This document shows positions 46,023 to 54,826 of a stretch of 64,000 nucleotides of DNA, piece after piece (within the stretch, counting starts at the first letter, position 1; every line of letters starts with the position of its first letter). The position numbers were made by a program, and so were the translations under genes. Where the stretch lies: contig CAWCPR010000003.1 in the NCBI GenBank assembly GCA_963797475.1, positions 62,001 through 126,000 on the forward strand, given 5' to 3'. The notes beneath the pieces were generated by a model. The model saw nothing but the letters and a program-made list of their open reading frames with translations, was not told the DNA's origin and ran no database searches. This stretch comes from CAWCPR01 sp963797475 (GTDB lineage: Bacteria; Chloroflexota; Anaerolineae; Anaerolineales; UBA4823).

Positions 46023-47273
46023 TCATTTAGGGTCATAACGCCCGAAAACCAGGCATACATTGTGCCCGCCAAATCCAAATGAATTGGATAGAACCGTCTG
46101 TAAGGAGGCCGGCCGGGCATGATTCGCGACGTAGTCCAAATCGCATTCCGGGTCAGGCTTATGCAGATTGATGGTCGGGGGGATAAAGCCATTCAGGAGC
46201 GCCTGAACGCAAATGACCGCCTCCACCGCGCCTGCTCCGCCGAGCATGTGCCCGGTCATCGACTTCGTCGAGCTGACCGGCATCTGAGCGGCGGCTGTGC
46301 CAAACACCTGTTTGATCGCCCGGGTTTCCGCCGCGTCGCCAACCTGCGTACTGGTTCCATGGGCGTTGATGTAGGAAATTTCAGCCGGGTGCAACCCCGC
46401 TCGTTGGATTGCCAAAGTCATACAGGTCGCAGCACCTTTGGCGTTCACGTCCGGCGCGGCCAGGTGCGCCGCATCCGAAGTGGTAGCATAAGCCATTATT
46501 TCAGCCAGGGGTTGGGCTCCACGCTGGAGCGCAAAATCAAGCGCTTCGAGCACCAACACGGCTCCGCCGTCGGAAATCACAAAGCCGTCCCGTTCCAATT
46601 CAAAGGGCCGGCTTGCGCTTTGGGGATCATCGTTACGGCGAGACAATGCCCGCATTCGGTCGAAAGATGCCACACCGATCGGAGTCAGGGCTGCCTCTGT
46701 CCCACCGGCAAACATCGCTTGGGCGTGGCCGCGCCTGATGATTTCATACGCTTCTCCGATCGCCTGTGCGCCGGTTGCGCAGGCCGAGGCAACCCCAAAA
46801 TTGGGCCCTTTCGCACCGGTGAGCAAGGCGATATGAACCGATGGAATATCAACAGTTATGGCAGGGATTAAGAATGGACTCACTCGCCGCGGCCCGTTGG
46901 CTCGAAGTGCATCTAACTCCTGGGTATAGGTCCAAATCCCCCCCACACCTGAACCAACCACAGCGCCAATTTCGTGGGCGTTTCCGTCGTCAACCTTGAG
47001 ACCAGACTGGCTCAAAGATTGTGTCAGCGCCGCAACTGCATATTGGGTAAACCGATCCATCCGGCGTGCATCCTTTGCTGGCATATAATTCTGCGGATCA
47101 AATGAGCGGACCTCACCGCCAATGCGGACATCAAACTCGCTCGTATCAAAGCTGCTGATCGGTCCTATCCCAGAACATCCCTGGAGGAGGCTCTTCCACA
47201 TCTCTGCTACATTTAAACCAACCGGAGAAACGACCCCCATACCGGTGATTACAACTCGCTTATTTTCGATCAT
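46023..47273 (-). CDS. fabF: 3-oxoacyl-ACP synthase II
   Basis: A 416-residue condensing enzyme of fatty acid elongation. The nucleophile C165 lies in ASACATGAQ, and the two histidines are in NAHGTST and MTGHMLGGAG. The Lys of SSTKSMTGH is present too. Length and motifs fit FabF (about 411-414), which condenses malonyl-ACP with acyl-ACP. No acpP, fabG, fabD or fabH adjoins it, unlike many fab operons. ATG 47273 (MIENKRVVITG) follows AGAGGG; the open frame extends 13 codons more. Confidence 0.95.
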   Translation of the reverse strand: MIENKRVVITGMGVVSPVGLNVAEMWKSLLQGCSGIGPISSFDTSEFDVRIGGEVRSFDPQNYMPAKDARRMDRFTQYAVAALTQSLSQSGLKVDDGNAHEIGAVVGSGVGGIWTYTQELDALRANGPRRVSPFLIPAITVDIPSVHIALLTGAKGPNFGVASACATGAQAIGEAYEIIRRGHAQAMFAGGTEAALTPIGVASFDRMRALSRRNDDPQSASRPFELERDGFVISDGGAVLVLEALDFALQRGAQPLAEIMAYATTSDAAHLAAPDVNAKGAATCMTLAIQRAGLHPAEISYINAHGTSTQVGDAAETRAIKQVFGTAAAQMPVSSTKSMTGHMLGGAGAVEAVICVQALLNGFIPPTINLHKPDPECDLDYVANHARPASLQTVLSNSFGFGGHNVCLVFGRYDPK

Positions 47274-47505
47274 CCCGTAAATCCCTCTCCACAAAGCGGC
47301 GCGAATGTGCATATCATAACAGCAAGGTAGGGAAATCCCCCATTGAGATATAGGTTAAGAATTTATAAAATGAATAGTAAGGAAAGTTTTTCATTAATTG
47401 GGGGTAAATTGACATAACGGCAACGCAGACTGAATGCAGACAGGCATTCAAATATTGTGTTTAACAATGAAGTCATCGCAGTCGTTTCATGGAGGATAGC
47501 AAAAC

Positions 47506-47991
47506 ATGCGCAGTAAACTCAAGATCACACTAATCGTAACCCTAATCCTGGCAGCCGTGATTTTCGCCGGTGTGTGGCACAACGCATCTGCGGCATATAT
47601 CACCTCTAAGACCTATCAAATTGGGAATTTAGGAATCTACTTACCGAACGGGTTCAATCCCAATAATGTCTGGATTGAACGAACTTCTAAAGGAGGCCTG
47701 GGTGGAGCCCCGGTGAAGTTTAGCCGTTCTCTGATGACTCTGCATTTCGTGGACGACAGCGGCCATTCCAGCAGTACACCTTATATCCTGACTTACGTCT
47801 TTTTCAACCTGAACAGCAACGAGAACCATGCCTGGGATAAGAATAAACTGAGCATCTATTATTTCAATGTGCGCGACGGAAATTGGAAAAAGTGCCCCAC
47901 TTTCGTGAATTTCGATGTGTATGCTCCCAATGGGCGCGCTTCGTGCCTCGCGCCGCAATATACTACTTACGGATTGGGTATATCGAAGTAG
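47506..47991 (+). CDS. Small exported protein, unknown function
   Basis: A 161-residue protein with a classic Sec signal: positive start MRSKLK, hydrophobic core to about residue 22, cleavage probably after NASA (about 29). The mature part is Tyr/Asn-rich, predicted beta-sheet, with two Cys (in KKCPTF and ASCLAP) that could pair outside the cell. No known domain is recognised. A good Shine-Dalgarno (GGAGGATAG) precedes ATG 47506. It stands alone between divergent fabF and the convergent acyl-CoA ligase. Confidence 0.72.
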   Translation: MRSKLKITLIVTLILAAVIFAGVWHNASAAYITSKTYQIGNLGIYLPNGFNPNNVWIERTSKGGLGGAPVKFSRSLMTLHFVDDSGHSSSTPYILTYVFFNLNSNENHAWDKNKLSIYYFNVRDGNWKKCPTFVNFDVYAPNGRASCLAPQYTTYGLGISK

Positions 47992-48115
47992 GTCAAACCC
48001 GGCTGTCGGAGGATCGCTGGGTTCTCATTTCGTATCTTCCTGCCTGAAGCCAGTTTGCGTCCGTGAAAATGAAAAAGCTATCCTGACCTGAATCTAGAAA
48101 ATCCGGGGGTTAACG

Positions 48116-48160
48116 AGCAGGAGTTTTGAACGGACCAGCCAACCGTTCAAAACTCCTGCT
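48116..48160. repeat. 18-bp perfect inverted repeat with 9-base loop
   Basis: The arms 48116-48133 (AGCAGGAGTTTTGAACGG) and 48143-48160 are exact reverse complements. The short direct repeat TTAACG lies on each side (48110-48115 and 48165-48170). It sits between convergent genes and would be a strong bidirectional hairpin, though without a trailing T-run. It could be a bidirectional terminator or a trace of a mobile element. Confidence 0.85.
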
Positions 48161-48181
48161 GAGTTTAACGCAGCGGCAGGA

Positions 48182-49873
48182 TTACGAGGCGACTTGTTCG
48201 TTCTCCTTGTGCTGGCGGACCAATTCTCGGCGCAGAATCTTCCCCACTGTGGTTTTCGGCAGCTCGGTCCGAAATTCGATATGCGTCGGGACCTTAAACT
48301 TCGCCAGGCGCTCGCGGCACCAATCCTTGATCTCGTCCTCGCTGGCCGATTCCCCTGTTTTGATAACGACCCAGGCTTTAACGGTCTCTCCACGGTACGG
48401 GTCTGGGATACCTGCAACACCTACTTCCAGCACTTTTGGATTATCGGCAATTACTTCCTCCACTTCACGCGGCCATACCTGGTATCCCCCGGGCTTGATC
48501 AGCTCTTTCTTACGGTCGACGATGTAAAAGAAGCCCTTTTCATCCATGCGAGCGATATCCCCGGTGAACAGCCAGCCGTCTCGGAGGGAATTGGCAGTCT
48601 CGGTTGGCATGTTGTGATAGCCTTTCATCACTTGCGGGCCTTTGACCACCAGCTCGCCAATTTCATCCACAGGCAAAACGGTTACTTCGTCTTCCAGGCT
48701 GATGATGCGTACATCTACATCCGGCAAGGGCAGACCGATAGAACCGGGAGGGTTCTCTCCAAACATCGGGTTGCAGTGGGTTGCAGTAGGCGCTTCGGAA
48801 AGGCCGTAACCCTCGAACAACTTGCCGCCTGTCAAAGCCTCAAATTTATCCTTGGTTTCGCGCAGCAGCGGAGCGGACCCGGAGATACACGCCTTAATGG
48901 TGCTCAGGTTGTATTTCCCTGCCAAAACGTCTGGGTGGTTGTTAATCGCGTTATACAGGGTTGGGACGCCAGGGAAAATGGACGCCTGATATTTCTGGAT
49001 GTTGGCTAATACGTCTTTGAGATCGCGTGGGTTTGGCACCATCACCATGGATGCCCCCAGGCGCATGGCAAAACACATCCCTGCAACCAGACCGTAGACG
49101 TGGAAGAGTGGGATTGCCATCAATACGACTTCCTTTCCATCTTCCGCGTTTACCATCCAATACCGGATCTGGAGAGCGTTGGCAATCAGATTGCGATGCA
49201 AGGCGACCGCTGCTTTCGAGACCCCCGTCGTACCACCGCTGTATTGAAATAGGGCGATATCATCTGGACCTATATCCACCTTCGGACGATCTTCGGGTTT
49301 ATGCTTGTTGATCAGATCCTGCAGCCAGACATCTCCCTCGGCAGGCTGCACCCGGAAGCCATCTTTCTTCTCTTTGGTCAAGGTGAACAGCAGGCTTAAT
49401 ACCGGGGGAAGGGTTTCCTTGATATTTGTGACAACCAGCGTCCGCAGGGGGGTTTTGGGCTGGACTTCCTTGATCAGGTTATAGAAATTGCTCATCACAA
49501 GCATCACTTCGATGCCGGCGTCGTTCAACTGGTGCTCAATCTCACGTGCACTGTAAAGGGGGTTGGTCGCCACGACAACTGCCCCCAACTTCAAAATGGC
49601 ATAAAAAGCCATGACGAACTGTGGCGTGTTCGGCATAAAAATCCCCACCCGATCGCCCTTTTTCACCCCCAAATCAGCCAACCCGGCCGCCAACCGGTCG
49701 CAAATTTCATTCATTTCCCGGTAGGTGATCCTGGCGCCCTTAAAGATCGTGCAGGGACTTTCAGGGTATTTCCGCGCCGATTCTTCTAGTAGAAAGGTTA
49801 AAGGAACTTCAGGATAATCGATATGATGGGGCACGCCCTCATCATAATAAGCAAGCCACGGACGATCCTCCAT
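48182..49873 (-). CDS. Long-chain fatty-acid-CoA ligase (FadD type)
   Basis: A 563-residue AMP-forming ligase that activates fatty acids to acyl-CoA via acyl-adenylate. The P-loop-like A3 motif is YSGGTTGVSKAAV (about 207), followed by GYGLSEAPT, DGWLFTGDIARMDEKGFFYIVDRKKE and the C-terminal catalytic lysine motif PKTTVGKILRREL. Chain-length preference is not readable. It is monocistronic by position, with convergent and divergent gaps on either side. It is distinct from the 61978 ligase, giving two ligases of this family in the window. Confidence 0.92.
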   Translation of the reverse strand: MEDRPWLAYYDEGVPHHIDYPEVPLTFLLEESARKYPESPCTIFKGARITYREMNEICDRLAAGLADLGVKKGDRVGIFMPNTPQFVMAFYAILKLGAVVVATNPLYSAREIEHQLNDAGIEVMLVMSNFYNLIKEVQPKTPLRTLVVTNIKETLPPVLSLLFTLTKEKKDGFRVQPAEGDVWLQDLINKHKPEDRPKVDIGPDDIALFQYSGGTTGVSKAAVALHRNLIANALQIRYWMVNAEDGKEVVLMAIPLFHVYGLVAGMCFAMRLGASMVMVPNPRDLKDVLANIQKYQASIFPGVPTLYNAINNHPDVLAGKYNLSTIKACISGSAPLLRETKDKFEALTGGKLFEGYGLSEAPTATHCNPMFGENPPGSIGLPLPDVDVRIISLEDEVTVLPVDEIGELVVKGPQVMKGYHNMPTETANSLRDGWLFTGDIARMDEKGFFYIVDRKKELIKPGGYQVWPREVEEVIADNPKVLEVGVAGIPDPYRGETVKAWVVIKTGESASEDEIKDWCRERLAKFKVPTHIEFRTELPKTTVGKILRRELVRQHKENEQVAS

Positions 49874-49993
49874 TTCCGCCTCCTAAATCGTTATTGTGTA
49901 ATTCTGGTTAAAGGGTTGCCATTCATAGTATAGATACTTTTCCGATGAAAGTCAAATAATTGGTAACTTCTTAAAAAATGGGGATCGCCGCAA

Positions 49994-50947
49994 TCATCGA
50001 ATTAACCAGCTTAGAATAAGGGCCTCAATCTCATCCAAAGGTTCAGAATTCACCTGAAACCAGAGGATGTGAGGGTCGTCCGGCTTGAACCAATTCGCCT
50101 GGCGGCGGACAAATATCCGCGTGGCGCGCTTCATCTGTTGTTCCGCTTCTTCGAACGAGATCTCGCCACGGATTGCAGCAGCCACCTGCCAGTATCCTAT
50201 CGCCGAGAACGCCGGCAGGTCTGGTGAAAATCCCTTCGAAAGAAGCGCCTGGACTTCTTCGACCAGGCCAGAAGCGAACATCTCCCGAATGCGTGCATCG
50301 ATGCGCGCGTAGAGCTCCGGCCTGGGCATGGCTAAACCAATTCTGAGCAGCCGGAAAGGAGAAGGACCAGCGCTGCGCTGTTCAGAAAAAAGGCGCCCGG
50401 TTGTAAAAATCACCTCCAATGCACGGATCGTGCGGCGCATGTTCCGGTAATCGATCGCTGCGGCTGCCTGTGGATCCAGGCGCGCCAGGCGTTCATACAG
50501 GCCTTGGCGGCCGATTTCCAGCGCCCAGGTTTCCAAAGCCCGGCGCAGCCCCGGGTCCGGCTTTGATTCAGGAGGCTGCCAACCCTCGGTTACGGCGCGC
50601 ACATACTGACCGGTGCCTCCTACTAAAAAAGGCAAGCGCCCGCGGCTATGAATCAAAGCGATCTTGTTACAGGCCTCTTGTTGGAAACGGGCCAGGCTCC
50701 AGGTCTCATCCGGTTCGGCAACATCGATAAGATGGTGTGGAACGCGCAGGCGTTGGGCAGGAGTCGGTTTTGCAGTTCCGATATCCATACCGCGATAGAA
50801 GAGGCGCGAATCCGCCGAGACGATTTCACCATCCAGCCGCTCGGCGAGTTGGATGGCGATATCCGTTTTTCCAACTGCCGTGGGTCCCAGGATGACAACC
50901 AGAGGCTGGCTGGTTTCATAAGGCACGGGCGGTTCAATGGATGGCAT
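49994..50947 (-). CDS. miaA: tRNA dimethylallyltransferase
   Basis: A 317-residue enzyme that transfers dimethylallyl to A37 of tRNAs reading UNN codons, starting i6A synthesis. The P-loop is GPTAVGKT (about 20-27), then SADSRLFYRGMDIGTAKP with the catalytic Asp/Ser, LVGGTGQYVRAV, and late KRATRIFVRRQANWFK. Length and motifs are standard. It overlaps yraN by 14 bases and is last of a minus-strand set (GT4, yraN, miaA). UNN-reading targets include tRNA-Leu(UUA), the specifier suggested for the T-box at 26942. Confidence 0.95.
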   Translation of the reverse strand: MPSIEPPVPYETSQPLVVILGPTAVGKTDIAIQLAERLDGEIVSADSRLFYRGMDIGTAKPTPAQRLRVPHHLIDVAEPDETWSLARFQQEACNKIALIHSRGRLPFLVGGTGQYVRAVTEGWQPPESKPDPGLRRALETWALEIGRQGLYERLARLDPQAAAAIDYRNMRRTIRALEVIFTTGRLFSEQRSAGPSPFRLLRIGLAMPRPELYARIDARIREMFASGLVEEVQALLSKGFSPDLPAFSAIGYWQVAAAIRGEISFEEAEQQMKRATRIFVRRQANWFKPDDPHILWFQVNSEPLDEIEALILSWLIR

Positions 50948-51299
50948 TCTCGAAATGGCGAATACCGGGGCTTCGCCCGGTCGGATAACGGCGGACGGCG
51001 ATCACATCCAGGCGCCAGTCGCCGTCCAGCTCCGGGTGAGCCTGAATATAGGCCTGCACCGCTGCCAGAAAGTGCGCTTGTTTCGCCGGGGTCACAGCCT
51101 CCTCCGGGTAACCGAACGAATTCGAGCTGCGCGTCTTTACTTCTACGAAGACCGTCACATCCTTTTCGCGCGCGACCAGATCGATCTCCCCATAAGGCGT
51201 GCGTGCATTTCGGTCCAGAATCGTGTATCCGTGATCGGCGAGATATTTTGCCGCTAAATTTTCACCCCAAATACCTAATTCTCGCTTTTCCTTGCTCAT
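50934..51299 (-). CDS. YraN/UPF0102 family nuclease-fold protein
   Basis: A 121-residue protein with the restriction-endonuclease-like fold of the YraN family. It has the GEIDLVAREKDVTVFVEVKTR core (E, D and ExK positions), preceded by GENLAAKYLADHGY. The biological role is unsettled; a nuclease or Holliday-junction role is proposed for relatives. The start at 51299 overlaps the stop of the upstream glycosyltransferase gene (ATGA). Confidence 0.9.
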   Translation of the reverse strand: MSKEKRELGIWGENLAAKYLADHGYTILDRNARTPYGEIDLVAREKDVTVFVEVKTRSSNSFGYPEEAVTPAKQAHFLAAVQAYIQAHPELDGDWRLDVIAVRRYPTGRSPGIRHFENAIH

Positions 51300-52498
51300 C
51301 GTCGCAGCTCGTCCATGATTTGAGTCAAGCGAGTACGAAAGCGCCATTTGCGCCCGCGCACTTGATCGATGACACGTTCGTAGCGTTCCAGCATCATCTT
51401 CGTGGTCCGTTCGATGGCATATGCCTGGGAGGCCTGGCGGGCTTGCATTCCCATCTTACGCCTCTGATCATCATCTGTAACGAGACGCACCATTTTTGCA
51501 GTAAATGCAGCCAGGTCTTCTTCAGCCGTCAAAAAACCAGTCTCACCATCTATGACTGTATCTCCGACCCCGGGGGACTGGATCCCAAGGACCGGTAAAC
51601 CCGCGGCCATTGCTTCAATAACCGAAAGGGGATGGACTTCTGTGACTGAGGCGGTCACGTATGCATCCGCCAGGGCCAGGTAATCTGGCATCTCATCATA
51701 AGAAACCATGCCGGTAAAATGGACCCGATTTTCAATGCCCATGTGATGCACTCGATCCATTAAATTATCCTTTTCGACGCCATCACCAACAATCAATAAA
51801 CCGAGATGTTCGAATGCTTGTGATGCACCGTTGAATGCGCGCAGCAGGAAAGTTAAATTCTTCTCAGGTCCAAGCCTTCCGGTGTAAACCAGAAGAATAT
51901 CCTGGGGATCAAAACCAAGGTCAAGCCGGGATATCTTTCCACTTGGAGATTGAAACGGCACCAGGTCGACGCCATTCGGAACAACATCGACTGGCACATC
52001 TACCCCAAATCTCTTCAGTATCTCGCGCATCCCATTGGAAGGGGTAATCACCAGATCGCAGGACCGGCAGAAGGATGGCAAATAAGCCTCAAGCGCTGTC
52101 TCGCCGATAATATCTGGCAGGACAGGCAGGTAAGCCTGGGCGTACAAATCATAACGGGTGTGATTGGTGAAAACCAGGGGGATCGCACGCGGCCGGCAGT
52201 AGCGAAGGGCCAATGAGCCGCTTAAGAATGGATGGTGCACATGGACAATATCCATGGTTCTCAACAGCTTTCGAGCTTCCCGGCCGATACTTAAGCTGAT
52301 GTAATAGCCGGTGTCCAACAAGGGAAGCCCGGGTGAGCGGATCACATTGGGTTCATTGTCTGCATATTCCTCATCCCCAAACGTAAAAACATAAACCTCG
52401 TGACCACCCCGCTCCAAATGGCGCTTATTCAATGTAATATAATTGGTTATCCCGCTCACATGCGGCGTATATACGTCCGCCATCATTCCTATGCGCAT
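51296..52498 (-). CDS. Family 4 glycosyltransferase
   Basis: A 400-residue GT-B retaining glycosyltransferase. It begins at ATG 52498 after AGAGGCG, and has N-terminal GIMMADVYTPHVSGI-like acceptor-domain features, FTNHTRYDLY, PNGVDLVPF, YTGRLGPEKN and the E-x7-E motif in EVHPLSVIEAMAAG. It resembles diacylglycerol glucosyltransferases and mannosyltransferases of glycolipid synthesis; the acceptor remains open. It is the first gene in a coupled set with yraN and miaA. Confidence 0.88.
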   Translation of the reverse strand: MRIGMMADVYTPHVSGITNYITLNKRHLERGGHEVYVFTFGDEEYADNEPNVIRSPGLPLLDTGYYISLSIGREARKLLRTMDIVHVHHPFLSGSLALRYCRPRAIPLVFTNHTRYDLYAQAYLPVLPDIIGETALEAYLPSFCRSCDLVITPSNGMREILKRFGVDVPVDVVPNGVDLVPFQSPSGKISRLDLGFDPQDILLVYTGRLGPEKNLTFLLRAFNGASQAFEHLGLLIVGDGVEKDNLMDRVHHMGIENRVHFTGMVSYDEMPDYLALADAYVTASVTEVHPLSVIEAMAAGLPVLGIQSPGVGDTVIDGETGFLTAEEDLAAFTAKMVRLVTDDDQRRKMGMQARQASQAYAIERTTKMMLERYERVIDQVRGRKWRFRTRLTQIMDELRR

Positions 52499-52602
52499 GA
52501 ACGCCTCTTCTCGATTTAAGGATTCACCCTGAAACAACTATATAGCAATGTTAGTTTTGACGCAAGGTATTCCCATAATCAGCCTGGTTCACCAGAATGT
52601 TC

Positions 52603-52666
52603 ACTATTTTGATGAATCTCTTTTCATCATAATGCGAGCTGCGCCACAAGCGCCCGACACTTATAG
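52603..52666. repeat. Copy C of the palindromic intergenic repeat (partial)
   Basis: It shares ATTTTGATGAATCTCT with the start of copy A and AGCGCCCGACACT with its end, but lacks the two central hairpins, as if internally deleted. It lies between the divergent GT4 and membrane-protein genes. Confidence 0.55.
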
Positions 52667-52709
52667 AAGGATTCTTGGCAATTTATGCCTGGGCGGGTAA
52701 AATGCAGCC

Positions 52710-53522
52710 GTGTTGAAGTCTCGTTATCTGCCTGATCCCGAACGCCTGAGCGTCTTGGCGGCAACGATCTTATTGGCTTATGCGCTGGCGCGGTTCATTG
52801 ACCTGCCTTCGCGTGAACTGGCTGTACAATTGCCCGGATTATATCTGTCAGCGCAGGTGAACGTGCGAACATTTGTCACCTTCCTGGTCGCGGGCTTGAC
52901 CGCGACCGGAGCGGATTGGCTGCTGCGAGATCATCCTGGCTTAGGCAACCGCAACACGATCGAGCACTGGCTGCTTCCCGCCCTCACTGCCTGGGTGATC
53001 GGCCTGCCGCTCTTCCAGATGCCGCTTGGAATTCTCTGGTGGGCGGGGTTTGCCCTGGGAGGTGGTCTTTTGATGTTCGTTTTGGTAGCGGAATTTATCG
53101 TTGTCGATCCGGATGATGTCCGCCAACCACCTGCCGCTGCTGGTTTGACCGCAGTCTCGTTCGCTCTATATTTGGCTTTATGTGTTTCCCTTCGGTTCGC
53201 CGGAGTTCGCCTCTTTCTAATCCTCCCGGCGCTGGCTTTTACCTCGGGCCTGGTCAGCCTGCGGGCCCTTCACCTGCGGCTGCACGGACAATGGGCTCCC
53301 GTCGAAGCGGGGATTGTAGCTTTGGTGTTGGGGCAAATCGCGGCTGCCTTATACTATTGGCCGCTTTCTTCGGTAGCATTTGGCCTGGCCTTGCTCGGGC
53401 CAGCGTATGGGCTCACCAGCCTGATTGCCGGGCTGGCGGAAGGCGAGCCTGTGCGCCAGGCCTTGATAGAACCCGGGATCGTGCTCCTGGTGGTCTGGGG
53501 TGCTGCAATCTTGGTCCGCTGA
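52710..53522 (+). CDS. Polytopic membrane protein, unknown function
   Basis: A 270-residue protein with about seven or eight hydrophobic helices and short loops, rich in Leu, Ala and Val. It has no recognised domain or catalytic motif. The start is GTG 52710 or TTG 52713, neither with a strong Shine-Dalgarno. Its stop overlaps the next start as TGATG, so the membrane protein and the JAMM-domain protein are coupled and may work together. Confidence 0.7.
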   Translation: MLKSRYLPDPERLSVLAATILLAYALARFIDLPSRELAVQLPGLYLSAQVNVRTFVTFLVAGLTATGADWLLRDHPGLGNRNTIEHWLLPALTAWVIGLPLFQMPLGILWWAGFALGGGLLMFVLVAEFIVVDPDDVRQPPAAAGLTAVSFALYLALCVSLRFAGVRLFLILPALAFTSGLVSLRALHLRLHGQWAPVEAGIVALVLGQIAAALYYWPLSSVAFGLALLGPAYGLTSLIAGLAEGEPVRQALIEPGIVLLVVWGAAILVR

Positions 53523-53935
53523 TGGTCAGTCTGCAACAGATCACCTTAACCGGCCAACACTGGCTGCAAATTCTTTCCGATGTGCGTGCTCGCGCTCCTA
53601 AGGAAGCCTGCGGGTTGATCGCAGGAGTGGCTGGAGTGAGCATAAAAGTCTTCGAGATTAGAAATAGGCTTTCCAGCCCGGTGCGGTTCCGCATGGACCC
53701 GCAGCAGCAGCTCGATGCAATGCTGGAGATGGATGAAAAGAGTTGGGATATGCTGGCTATTTACCACTCTCACCCACAGGGGCCTGCCTTCCCCTCGGCG
53801 ACTGATATTGCTGAAGCCGCCTACCCGGAGACTGCGAACCTGATCCTTCATCCCTTCAAAGATGAATGGCAGGCGCGTGCTTTCCTGATCCAGGCAAACC
53901 AGGTCCTTGAAATTCCATTGATTCTCAATTTTTAG
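53522..53935 (+). CDS. JAMM/MPN+ (M67) family metallopeptidase-like protein
   Basis: A 137-residue single-domain protein with the zinc-binding JAMM motif: H-S-H, seven residues, S-A-T-D (YHSHPQGPAFPSATD), plus the upstream Glu in PKEACGLIAG. Bacterial relatives cleave C-terminal extensions from ubiquitin-like sulfur carriers (ThiS/MoaD type) or remove them from targets; no such carrier gene is adjacent. A longer frame in this register begins at 53180 but overlaps the membrane gene and is not supported. Confidence 0.9.
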   Translation: MVSLQQITLTGQHWLQILSDVRARAPKEACGLIAGVAGVSIKVFEIRNRLSSPVRFRMDPQQQLDAMLEMDEKSWDMLAIYHSHPQGPAFPSATDIAEAAYPETANLILHPFKDEWQARAFLIQANQVLEIPLILNF

Positions 53936-53965
53936 AGCAACCTTTTAGCTGTGTATGTGTTACTT

Positions 53966-53979
53966 GAAGTGTACACTTC
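53966..53979. promoter_or_regulatory. 14-base palindrome in the gap upstream of plsY
   Basis: GAAGTGTACACTTC is a perfect palindrome in the 211-base gap between the JAMM gene and plsY. Its length and symmetry are like a dimeric repressor operator. No promoter elements were clearly paired with it, and the regulator is unknown. Confidence 0.4.
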
Positions 53980-54146
53980 TGTTGAATACTGGAATTCCGG
54001 AAGCCAACTTAAAAAGCGTGAAATTCACCAAATAAAGGTAACACCTGTGACCAGTCAAATCTCTTATCCTCGCTGAATCGAATGCATCCGATTAACGGTA
54101 TCAGAACAGCCGCTTATTTATAATTTCAGGAGTGAACAAAAAAGAA

Positions 54147-54815
54147 ATGCAAATTATAATGATGCTCGTTTTGTTGGTGCTTTCTTATATCGTCGGCTCA
54201 ATCCCATTTGGGCTTTTGATCGTAAGGTTAAGCACCGGGAAAGATATTCGCCGGGTTGAAAGTGGTCGGACCGGGGGGACAAACGCAATGCGAGCCGCCG
54301 GGATTTGGGCCGGAATAGGCACTGCCATAATGGATTTAATTAAAGGCGCATTCGTGGTTTGGATAGCCCGATTACTGGCTCCTGGGAATTTATGGCTGCA
54401 AGTCTTAGCCCCGGTGGCAGCCATCGTCGGTCACAATTACTCGGTATTCTTAACCGAGCGAGACATAAATGGGCGATTGAGATTCCGTGGTGGAGCCGGA
54501 GGAGCGACTACGGTGGGCGGCGCTATGGGCTTGTGGGCGCCTAGCATTCTTATCATCGTTCCGGTTGGCGCAATAATCCTCTTTGGAGTGGGCTATGCCT
54601 CTGTCGCCACCATGAGCGCGGCGTTGATCGCAATTTTGATCTTTGGATACCGCGCGCTGATCGGCGCTTCACCCTGGCAGTACATTTTTTACGGCGCTGT
54701 AGCAGAGATTATCTTAATCATATCCCTGCTTCCGAATATTCGCCGGTTGATCAATGGAACGGAGCGTGTTGTAGGTTGGCGCGCTCGCAGATTCAAAAGC
54801 CAGAACAACGCTTAA
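54147..54815 (+). CDS. plsY: Acyl-phosphate:glycerol-3-phosphate acyltransferase
   Basis: A 222-residue membrane enzyme that makes 1-acyl-glycerol-3-phosphate, the first acylation step of phospholipid synthesis. PlsY motifs are SYIVGSIPFG, the glycine-rich SGRTGGTNAMR and VGHNYSVFL with GGAGGATTVGG, all slightly variant from the standard SGNxGxTN and GGKGVAT. About six helices are seen. The start is ATG 54147; GTG 54132, directly at the AGGAG, is an alternative. plsX is not nearby. The acyl-CoA ligases and fabF of the window belong to the same general lipid area. Confidence 0.88.
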   Translation: MQIIMMLVLLVLSYIVGSIPFGLLIVRLSTGKDIRRVESGRTGGTNAMRAAGIWAGIGTAIMDLIKGAFVVWIARLLAPGNLWLQVLAPVAAIVGHNYSVFLTERDINGRLRFRGGAGGATTVGGAMGLWAPSILIIVPVGAIILFGVGYASVATMSAALIAILIFGYRALIGASPWQYIFYGAVAEIILIISLLPNIRRLINGTERVVGWRARRFKSQNNA

Positions 54816-54826
54816 AATCCGCCGAG

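Noticed and set aside
53180..53521. N-terminal extension of the JAMM frame
   Set aside because: It overlaps the membrane-protein gene in another frame; the TGATG junction and the domain boundary support the start at 53522.
54117..54134. TATAAT at 54119 as a plsY promoter
   Set aside because: It would place the start site on top of the Shine-Dalgarno, and no -35 hexamer is positioned correctly.
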